Shown: piece after piece, positions 25,501-36,900 of the stretch | Position numbering within the stretch: the first letter of the stretch is position 1 | Layout: every line of letters starts with the position of its first letter | Assembly (NCBI GenBank): GCA_016785225.1 | Contig: JAFBJZ010000782.1 | Coordinates: forward strand, 1,984,001 to 2,048,000 | Direction of reading: 5' to 3' | DNA length: 64,000 nt | DNA from: Psettodes erumei | Lineage: Eukaryota; Chordata; Actinopteri; Pleuronectiformes; Psettodidae | Notes under the pieces: generated by a model | What the model was told of the DNA's origin: nothing | Databases searched by the model: none | What the model saw: the letters and a program-made list of their open reading frames with translations, nothing else | Position numbers and translations under genes: made by a program

Positions 25501-27885
25501 CCAGTATGCAGTGAAGTCTCTTTTTCTCTGTCAGAAAGTATGTATAAATCATCGTCACAGGTGTATATATCTGCTCCAACACCAAAAAGGGAAGAGAGAG
25601 ACTGTGCACAAAGGAGAGACCTTATTGTTTCTGTGATCTGCATCTTCTAAGGAATGAACCAACCAGAACAAATCAGATAAATCCAATCTACAAACCCCCT
25701 TCCCAGCCCTTCCTCAGTGTGAGTGCTGTGAAATGTCGAATTCAGCACGTGAAATTGTGTTTCACATTCTGAGTGGAACATTCCCTTTGTTTTTTTATTT
25801 ACTGTAACTATCCCATCTGTTTTATGTACAGTGCTGAGAGCTTGACCGACTGCAAGAAAACACACGGAACACACACGGAACATAATCAAATCCTTCACCA
25901 GTTTGATAACACATACGCAGTCTAACAACACACATTGCTATGAATGTAAATAACTCAACCATTTACAGAAACTTTGAAAAAAGTTGGTAGCCTAGTAAGA
26001 TGCAAAACAATTTTTCCACACACAACCTGGGTTGTGCCGTGGTTGTGTTTTTTTATTGGTTATCTTAGCCTGTACACTAAGTATACTTTATATTTTTTAT
26101 GCACTATGTGTATAGCAGATGTAAGCAATAATGTTTAAGTGATAGTATCTCCGTAGGCTTTTAGCAGTGTATTGTATGTGTTCCATTTCCATATCCCAGC
26201 TTTTATCTCCTTTCAAAGCAGACTTCTTTTTCTATTGTGATCAAGAGGCACGTGATCATGGATGTGATTGTTAAGATGTCTCATCTATTTGTAATGACGT
26301 GTCACTGTTCTGCTGCCTCTTCGTGTCCACCTGTCCTACTTGTTTATTATCTGGGACATTTCGGTCTTTGCTCTAAGGCTCTAAACGTTGAGTGCTTTTA
26401 ATGGCATCCTGTGTTGAAGTAAAATCTGAATTATTGCCTTTTTATTGAACAGATGAAAAACATCCTGTTAGCTTGCATTTCCTCTCTGCAGCTAATTGGT
26501 TTGGAGATGCACCGGCATTTCATGGTGTTACACACCTGTACACACACACACACGCAGTGACACCCAAACACACACATTCGGAGATACTCACTGAAATGAA
26601 ATAAATTGGTTTAATATCAGACAATATTATTTACAACTGATTTGCTGAAAGTGCATCTGTGTGCAGTTGTGACAGACTCTTTTTAAATAAACAGATAAAT
26701 AAAAAGAAAAGTAAAAATAAATTTCAGAAATTAACTTCAGTGTATGTCTTGATATGCAAAATTATGTAAATCAAAGTCATGATTATATTACTGTCAGAAA
26801 ACTTTTCTTTTTAATTTGAAGTACAACTCTTTTGTTCATGCCATTCTGTTTTTTCTTTATTTTTTAAATCCTAATAGGATTAATACTTTCTTCCTTTATC
26901 TTGTCCCTGATCACACACTCTTCTTTGGAGTGTGCTGTGTCAGCTGTTAAATTTTGTTAGCCATTCCCTTTCCCTCCCTCTGGTTGGTCTATACAGTATG
27001 TGGCCTTTGTATTTCACAGTCTCTTTACCTATCTGTGCACAATCCCAAACTTTTTAATTGTGCCCTTTGAGAGTGCTGTGTCAGGTGCTTGAAGTTGTGC
27101 CTGACACGGTACTGTATATCCCTCAGTCTCTGCATGCGTCATAAACCAGAGAGGTGGCTGGTCAGAATTAACGATGACAAGCCTGGGATTTTGGCCAATT
27201 AGCAGAGTGGTAGTAATTTATGCAGTGTCCCTCATGGCCCAATGACTGGGAGGCTGTGGAGGTGAGATGGGTCGTACTCACGCAATGGTCTATAAACCTC
27301 TTCGGCCGTGGACTAGCATCGAGCATCCTTCACCCGCAGAGCCAAGATAGTGACAGCATGATATTGTTCTGGCTCCAACAGAAACAACTGGCTGACAAAT
27401 GTTAGTGACCGGGCAGTAACTACCACAACAGACTGCAGAGGTTTCTCAAGATAATCTCCCTTTAAAAGATGAGCAATGTCAGAGAAGGATTGTATTGAAG
27501 TAAATATGGGAAACCTGCAACTCCATTGCATTCTTAACATACCAAACTGCACAGGTCCTGGAGGCTAATTCCACTGCTTTTTATGTTTTGGTAGCAATAG
27601 TGGAAATTATTAGCTCATTAAAAAGAAATTAAAGCAGCATTAATGGATTTTTATTTCCACTTAGGTGCAGGACAACAAGCTGTAAACACAACTTTACATA
27701 TTATCCCCTTATAAAGTTCATGAGTAAGGGAACAAACTAGTTACACATCCAGCAGAGACAAAACAGCATTAGCATTTATTTGGTGTCATATTTCTGCCCA
27801 CTCTATCCAACCCTTTTACATAAAATTGTTTATGTTTGCAGATGGTGGTTTGACTTGGAGTCATGGTTTTGTTTGCTGATTATTA

Positions 27886-27956
<71 letters not shown>

Positions 27957-30900
27957 GTTGTTGTTGTTGATTAATTGAATAATCAATCACACAGGTTTCA
28001 TTATTGGTTAATATATATCAATCAGCAAATAAGCAGTAACTCATTTTTGTATCTCATTATTAATTGAATATGTTTGGGATTGGGACAAAGCAAGTGGTGG
28101 GAAATTGTGAGGAGCATATGTTACCACCAAAAGATAAATCAGTATTGAAAATAATCATTGGTTCTGGCCCTGCTGCCCCAGCTTTGGATTGTCTGGTTCT
28201 AAAAAGATGTTTAGCAGCAATTAACCTAAATCCAAGCAATAGATTAACCCTTCAGAAACCTAGTTTGTTTTTACAAACTGCTCCAATGATGAATGGGTTT
28301 ATTAAATATCAGTCGTAATAATGCAATTTGTGCAAGCAAGCAAAGGAAATAAATTATTTCATACAGAAAGGCAAATTTCTGATCTGTGTATTCTGGGATA
28401 TTCTGGGTCTGTTTGAGGGCTGATTAGCTGGCTAAGATGGCATTTGTATCTCATATTTCTAATTAGATACTAAAGTTTACTATAAAGAATAAAAATTTGA
28501 GAAGATGATCAAATATACACAGCTTGTAAACTACAATGATCATGATGATTTGCTTGCCTCAGGCTACACACTTGATTGTTTTTGATCAGAAATTCCATTT
28601 TTTGGTAGTTGGTACCGTGGAAGGAACCGAACCATGAATCATTCATGGTTCTCCACAGCAGTCATATTTAATGTGTGAGCAAAAAATGGTTTTCCTAAAT
28701 ATTTTGGGCAGTTCATGTCTGTCATTTTCTCTTTCAGGTATTTTTTTATAGACATTCAAGGGTACTGTTGATCTGAGCTCCCATAAATCTGTTACACTGG
28801 TGGATACGTCAGTGTTATTGAGACACTACATGAACCAGGCATCTGTTCTTTTTGCAAAGCACTCCGAAGAAATAAGGCATAATGTGAAAGATTTCCATGT
28901 TCTATCTTGTGTCTGTTGTTTAACCTTTTCAATTTCAGTTCAGATGTCATTGTGTCAGTTGAATGCCAAGTTTTCTTACAAGGCACATTTGGAGATAGTT
29001 GTTTCCTCTCAGTTTTCATGACATTTGCATAGGGGTGGGTGGGCGTTACATGAGTTCAAATAAGACAATTAGCCAGAGGTAACTAACCTTTTCAGTGCTG
29101 AAGTAGAGTCTGTGGCGAAGTTCCCAGAAAATAATGTTGTATTAAGCTGCTGCTAATTCAAACTGAACATTTCCAACTCCTGCAGCTTTACATTAAAAGC
29201 ATTTAATGGAATAGTCACAGGATTTTTTTTCTGTTTGTCTTAGTACTTAATGCTATTGTTAAGTAAAATAAGTCCAGAAAACATAACAACAGTCATTTTT
29301 GGCTGTTTTTGACAGTGGATCAGTTTGAAATATTGCAGGGAGTCAGGGAAGAGGAAACGGCAGCCACACTCTATACTCACAGCTGGTAGATGGAGAGCTG
29401 CAGGCGACAGGCTGCATACCTCCAACTTCTGAGCCAGGTAACCAACTCTTTTCACTGTGCCCTGCTCATCTGAGGCCACGGCTGCTCCCAGAATGATGGA
29501 AAAAGGCCAGTTAGACTTTTTATTTGAACGTTAGCGGTTTGTTTTGCTACCTTGTATTGAATTTAATGAATATGAATAATGAATTACATGTAAGTCATGG
29601 ATTTTCCCTCAAAAAACCCAAAGATTCACAGTCTGTTGTGAAATTATGTTTCGCTACACTTATGCCACCCCTCCTTTTTGGCCTTTATAAAATACAGTTT
29701 TTGATTTGTCACAACTGCTTTTAGCAGTGGTTGTGGCCTTTCTGGTTTGGATGCTGTTGTTACTGTTGATGTTTCTGGGTCATTATACATCAAAAGATGG
29801 ATTTTCTGTTGTGATGATAGTTTGATTCAGTATTTACATGCTTTATGTCACTCATCATCCAAAGGAGGAAAAAACTGTTTGGAAATGTTAATTCTGTTTT
29901 CCTCATGCTGACAAATCCAGACAGGATTGAATCCAGTGCAAATCTTTAAAAACATTCATACCCATTTTATGTGAGTGCTGTCAGTCCCTTTTTCTTCATG
30001 ATTTTTTGAGTTTCGAACATCACAAGATAAGTTGCTCTTGCTCCTCGTTGCCTCTAAGAAAGAAATTGAAAAATTCAGTATAGTTGCACTCACAAGAATG
30101 TGATGATTTACAAAAAACATTCACAGGGGATGGAAGAAAACACAAGGCTTTGTTACCTGTCCTGGGGGTCAAAACAAACATAAACACACGGGTACCCAAG
30201 GCCAGTACACATACGCACTTACTGAGTGGACACACTCACTCCCTCATAAGCACGTACATATTTTTTTAGTAGCCCGCAACACCCAGGGGCAGCTGGCACT
30301 GAGTTCATTGTGTGTGTCCAGCAGTGGTTTTTCCATTAGACGTGATGTAATGTCCACACTATAATGGACCTGAAGAAAGACTGCATGAAGACAAAATGGT
30401 TTATATGCACAGACCAGACAGGGGCAAAATGTTTCTCTGCCCTGTAATGGGATGCCTTTTCTTCCTTGTCTGTATGTGTTTCTTTTGTCCTTTGTCTTTG
30501 TATTTTTTTATTTGTGGATCTTTCTGAACTTCTTTCTACTTCTGTCTCTCGCTTGTGTGTAGATTTTTGTTGGAGAGGTGTCCATGTATGTGATGAAATC
30601 GACGAGGGAAGCTCTCCTGGCCCAGGAGAAAACCATTGTAACAGGTGACTGTTGTTACCTCAACCCCCTCATCCGCCGCATCATCCGCTTCATAGGTAAG
30701 AAATTTCTCATGTCACAAACTTGAGACAGTCCTGGAACTATCCATGTCTACTGTGTCCACTAACTGACGACTCCGAAAAACATTCCAGCCTGCATTTTTC
30801 ATCTATAATGTTGTTGCAAAATTTGGTTTTAAATATGGATTGTAGAACTTTTTTAAATGGGAGAGAAACAACAGGAGTAAAAGGCAAAAATTTAATGGTC

Positions 30901-33900
30901 CTAATCAAAATATTACTATTCAGTTTTACAATTTCTTTTTCCCTGATACACTAACCATTTAAAACAAAACAAAAATTTAATAAAGTTTGGAAGTGCTTGT
31001 AAAACTGTTTTTATCGGGGGTCTGATAAATTTACTTGTAAATTTTTATTTCATAAGCAACATTTCAAAACCTTAGTTTTGTTCATAGTTGAAACATCAAA
31101 GTGAACCTAAGTCAGATCCTTGGTTTCTCATTGACCCCTTCTGCTGGTGTGCTCCATACATGAAGATTACAACAGCATTTGCGTGGAGAGAGTGAAATGA
31201 TCTAATGTGATGAGTGCCTTGTGCTGCGTTCCTGTTTGCCTGGTGCACTGGACCAAAACACCAAAAAATGATGAATCATTTCACCGATTCAAACCATTTC
31301 ATTCAGTTCAGTACAAGGACTCATGCTCACTGACTGTGTCGTTTGTTTTGATTTGTAGCTAAGGGATCACATCATTATTCAAATACACATCAGTATGTGC
31401 TTCAGTGATCACATCACCATCACATCAAGGTGCTGCTTTTGCAGGTTTGGATTATGTTAATTTTAAGTTGAGACTTTTGTTATTTCTTTTAGCATAAAAC
31501 TCTTTAAAGGGGACCTATTATGCACCTCTTCCAGTTCTGTACATTTATATTACTCCATTAGAGTAGCTTTGCATGGTTCACAGTTCAATAAAAGTCCTTA
31601 TTTATCTCAGACTCTCTGTTATGCAGCCCCTAAATTCACCCAGTGATTGAAACACAGGCAATGTTAACTCAGGTCTCATGTCTTTCTTCTAATTGGCCGG
31701 ACATCCGGGAGCCTGCCGAGGGCCGGCAAAGCCCAAACTTCCAAGCACCTTACCGGCGTTCACGTTCTAAAACCAAATGACTTAACTAGTAGTTTAAACT
31801 AACAGAACATAATTGATTGGAAATGGCAACTAATCCATCCTTACATGTTGGAGCCCGAATGTGGAATGAACAACAGCATGTCTCTGTCCAGTAAATATTA
31901 TGCCCATTACCTGCTTATGGTGTGACAGTGGGTTCATCCTTTCAATCACAATCCATATCTAAAATACATTAAATATATGCCCCTGTTAATAATTTAATGT
32001 GTGGAAATAGGCTAAAAGGGTGAGGAAAACATCTGCTGTCAGGAAATCTAAAAGCTAAAGTAACTGGTTAAATAAACAACTGAAAGGAACCTGCACTGTC
32101 TGTTTTTAGTATACTGGAGTACATTAAATACACATAAGACAAGGTAAGTAGACTGTTTTGGGAGGAGTCTGAAGCCTGAGCTTTGGTCTCACAAGACTCA
32201 CTCATTATTCACCTCATTATTTGAATCTTTTAGTACAGTTGATATGGACATGTTTCTGTGACCTTCACGGTCTTTCAGGAAGTTTTTAGGATGCAGCCTG
32301 CTGTGTATCATTGCTGCAGATGATTGTGGGTGCTGTCAGTCACGTGTGAGCTCCAATGCAAGACACTCCCAATTCAAACAGTAAACCTGATGATTCAGGG
32401 CCTTAGGATTTGGTGTTCAGTTTGTTGGATTATTTTGCTCAGGTTCTAAACACCTCTAGTATAATCCTTAAACTGAGAAAAATGGTGCAGGCAACATTAA
32501 GCAGCCAAAGTTCCTATGACCTGTGAATGACATGCTTGTATAACAGGATCAGCCATTTTTCTGTTGTGTCAGAGACAGGCAGATGCAGGACAGTGAAGGA
32601 TGAAATGACAGAGATGAAAGGATGATGAATGAAGTCGGCCAGTGTGAAGATGGCAGCAGCATATTTGAAAGACCATCACAAACATCTATGCATTTTAACT
32701 CTTCCATATCCCAGAATAGCTGCTCCCTACCTAACCCAAATAAGTTTGTCTTACTTATTCCAATACGTGTAAAACGGATGACGGTTGACTTTTGAATAAA
32801 GGGTGTTCCCTCACGTCACATCATTTGATACATGTGTTACACGCCTGATGTGCCCTGCAGAAGAAAAAGTGAAGGAATGGAGCAAATGTGACAAATTTAC
32901 TGCGTTACTGAAGCACTGAGGCTCAGCAACTCTGGGAAATAGGACAGTGGTGATGGGCTTCAGATCCTGCTGCTGTTTGAAAATTGTTTTTTCACTCAGA
33001 TTCTTACTATGATAGTTCTGATCCTAGAGAACATGAAAACAAAATGTTCCGCCAAAGGCAAAAAGAAAAAAAGCATAATTTGAATCAGTGTCTCATGACA
33101 CTTGTGCAGTTGTTTGCTTATGCTTATAGTATCTACCAGACCACCTAAATCAAAAAAGACTACTACTACACGGTCCTGATGAAGCTATTTGGACCCATAT
33201 AGTCATGAAAGTCTTTCAAATCTGCATCAAATTTATTAGGGGCGTATTCAGTGGCTGATAGGCATACATGATCCAAAGGCTGCTTTTAGTGACATTCTTG
33301 TGTATGGGAGGGCACAAGAGTTAAACACCTTGCTGCACTAGTCTGAATAAAATTTTTGTCACACACATTTGGGGTCATTCACTTGGGTTCACCAGCTGGA
33401 CTTTCCTGGAACAATCAGAACTGTATTGTTCAGTTTTAAATGGTCCTTCAGTTTATAGAGCCCTCATCAGAAATTCATTAGGCAGTTCATATGATTTATA
33501 TTTCCATCTGTTCCCAAACAAGCTCTCAAATTTGTGGGATCACTGAGGCTTTTTGTTTCCCGCTCCTTTGCTCCCTTCCCAGCTCCTCTCACCCTAACTC
33601 TCTCTATTTCACTGAATGCCCTTCACACAATTATATCCCTGTACCCCTCACAGGCACTCAAAGCCCCCCCCCCACCCCCACCCCCACCCCCATCCCTCTG
33701 CAGCAACCCCCTCGGATGAGAATACAAAGCAGAGTAATTTCATGGCTAAGCAGGTCAGATAATCAACAGTCATATTTCACAGCAAAAGGAATGCAGACGC
33801 AGACACTGGTCAGGGTTGGTGCGCTGAAAGCGTCAGTGCAATCATTCATATTAGATGCTATCCTTTTCTGTGCCCTTATGTATTCTCCTCAGCCTGTTGT

Positions 33901-36900
33901 CCACTCTTTTTTCTTTTCTAGTTTAACTTCATTTGATTCCAGTATTTATGTTCTGTTCTGTTCTGTTTTGTGTGTCAATGGTATAATCGTGCATCTGATA
34001 AAATCCAAACAAGGGGGATTGAGGCAGGGGTAAAATGATGGGAGACATGCAGCCATAACATGATTTGTGACAGCATAAAATCAGTTCAGTTCCTTTGTTT
34101 GATCCTACAAGAGTTAGTGACTATAAATACTTTTTTCTCAACAGAAACTTTTCAGGGAATGAATGCACAGTTAACATTAGATATTCTGGGTTTAGCTCAG
34201 ACTAATGACAGTTGGGAGTTTAGGTGCCAGTGATGGGAGCCAGAGTCACAACTCAATTTAACCCCAGATACAAGTTGATTGCATCATGATTTAAGGTGGA
34301 AATGCCTGTGAAGCATTTTATGCTTTGTGTTTGCATGTGTTTCTTTACTTTTGAAGCTTTTATGCCATGAATTCTCACTGTGCTGTATCTGTGCCCCAGG
34401 TGTGTTTGCATTTGGTCTGTTTGCCACTGACATCTTCGTCAACGCGGGCCAGGTGGTGACGGGAGGTCTCTCACCCTACTTCCTGTCTGTCTGCAAGCCC
34501 AACTACACTGGCACAGAGTGTCGCTTTAATCATCAGTTTATCGTCAACGGCAACATCTGCACCGGGAACCCTGTCGTCGTGGAGAACGCTCGCCGGTCGT
34601 TCCCCTCCAAGGAGGCTTCACTGAGTGTCTACTCTGCTGTTTACCTGACGGTGAGAATAACGAACATGTACTGTAATCAGGGGTGGAAAAAATACTCAAG
34701 TAAAAGTACAGTAACGTATAAGAAATTTCACTCAAGTAGTAACAATATTACTTGTGTTAAAATGCACTCATATAAAATTTAATAAATGTTAATGCATTTT
34801 AGAAGGGGGAAGGGCATGGGGATTAAATGCTTTATGGTGGATCTGATATTTTTAGCATTACTTACAGTAAGAATCTTGCTTGCCAGGTAGATATGCGCCA
34901 TACAGCCCCTCAGTTGACATAAGAGGAGGTGAAGTTTCAAGAAGTGAAAACAAATGTAGGAACACACATATATGATGATAAATGCTTAGCTTCTTGTCAA
35001 AACTTTAACTTGTAGTAAGAGATTCCTTTATTTGGTTTATCTAGTAATCTTCTATTCTTTGTTTGTCAACCATAGGATGTAAGTTTTAGATCTTAATCTT
35101 TTCTTAACCCATTTTCTATGCAATGGAGGCTCTGTGCTGTCATGAAATGGCAAAATATTTGACTCTGAGGCCTTCGGAACACAGAAAAAACTTATCTTTC
35201 CATCTTTGGTTTGATATTATCTCCCTGTTGTTCTCCTTTCCAGATGTACATCACCAGCACCATCAAGACCAAGTCCAGCCGCCTGGCCAAGCCTGTGCTC
35301 TGTCTGGGCACACTTTGTTTGGCCTTCCTCACCGGCCTCAATCGAGTCTCGGAGTACCGCAACCACTGTTCGGACGTAGTGGCTGGATTTATACTGGGAT
35401 CAGCTGTTGCTTTGTTTCTGGTGAGGATGATGGACAAATGAAATTTTGGGAATGTGTGAGAAAGGGGATTAGAGGAGAAGAGATGAATTCTGTTCCTGAA
35501 TTATTTTCAAATTATAAATATAACATTTTGCTTCATCTTGGAACTGACCCAAACCAGAAATCAAATGATTAGTTCAGGCTGCAGCCTGTAAAGTGGGTTT
35601 AAGTGGGTTTGGTGCCATTTTAAAGCCAGTCTTCATTCAAATTTATGACTTAAAATTCATATGCGCAGCACATTGGTTGTTGTTATTATATGGATTTTTA
35701 ATGTCAATAATAAGCCATATAGTGTGTGTAATAGAGTTAAGGAGCTGTGGGCCATTTCAGTCAGGAATAATGAATGTCCTAAACACTGGTTTGGTAAAAA
35801 AGCTTAAAGAAGTAGTTCATCAAGAGCTGATCAGGAAGAAGATGTCAAGCAGGATGGAGCAGAGTTTATACTGGGCTTGGAGGAGGTTCACATCCAGGTG
35901 AATTTGGATAAAGGGAAGAAGTTGAGGATGTAGAAGTTGACTGAGGGAAAGAAGAGGGAGTAGAGAAAACACTGAGGTGTTACCTGGATTTCTGCTACAG
36001 TTGCTCTGGACTGAAAGAATGACAGTGAAGGTGAGTTAGAAGGACCAAAGAAAGAGAAGCAAGTTGTGGGAAACATTAGTTTTAATTTGCAATTGTGTTT
36101 ATTTCAGAGATGATGAAGGGAACCAGTTGAGGGAACCAGTGATCTGATTAATTCTGTTTCTGTACTCCAGAGGGAAGGGATCTTGTTGTTTGTCTTATTA
36201 AAACAAATGACATAATAATGAATAAACTGTTCAAGCTGGACTTGTTTTTTCCAAGCGGCCAAGCATTAATTTAAAATCAAACATGTTGTCAAACGGCCAT
36301 GCTTCCCCTAAAAATTAAAAAGGCTTTGTCAAAATCACATTTTATGCTGAGTGTTTAAATGCAACTGAACCTCTCAAGTTGCTTTTGGGTTGAAGCAGAA
36401 AGTGTAGGAAGGAAGGTGAAGCCCCCCCCCCTGCAAATCAGAAAGGATTTATTTAACTGTCTCAGAGGCTTCATTAGCTGTAATTGCCAATGGGCACTGA
36501 GTGTCAAAGAAGGAAGTGTGAGTGTGAAAGAGAGGACAGGGAGGAGGAGACAGAGAGGGAAGACTGTGGCAAGAGAAAAATCCGGTGTTGGTATTTGTGC
36601 ATTGCCAGTGGCTGTTGCGATAGCTTTTTGAGTCAAAGAAATGTTTGCAACATGTATTCACAGGAAAACTCTTCTGATTTCTTTTTCTTTTGACTGCAAC
36701 CAAACATGGTACGGTTTGTGACAGAAATGGTTCCAACTTACTAAGCTAAGTCACACGACAACAGCGGGTAAAAATATAAGTAAGCAACTTGAACGTGTGG
36801 ACAGTATGACATGTGATAGTAAAAATGCTCTTGGCTTTGCCATTGTGCTGTGTACCTCAAAATCGAAGGAAGCTAAAATCTGCTTATCTTCAGTGTGGTC

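Larger units (their letters stand above)
23458..30562 (+). other. plppr1 intron between coding exons 2 and 3
   Basis: This is 7.1 kb with no supported exon. It contains a 12-bp-period pair near 25860-25881, the ATT/GTT array (27888-27969), a hairpin (28617-28656) and a better-than-average complexity stretch at 27150-27560 that may be a conserved element. Confidence 0.65.
30696..34399 (+). other. plppr1 intron between coding exons 3 and 4
   Basis: This is 3.7 kb with no supported exon. It contains a repeat that looks like a non-autonomous DNA transposon piece (31503-31730) and a C-run array (33664-33691). The long open frame at 33491-34033 is low-complexity. Confidence 0.65.

Noticed and set aside
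33491..34033. 180-codon plus-strand open frame, longest non-exonic ORF on that strand
   Set aside because: Low-complexity Ser/Pro sequence over a C-run array inside a plppr1 intron. No recognisable family.
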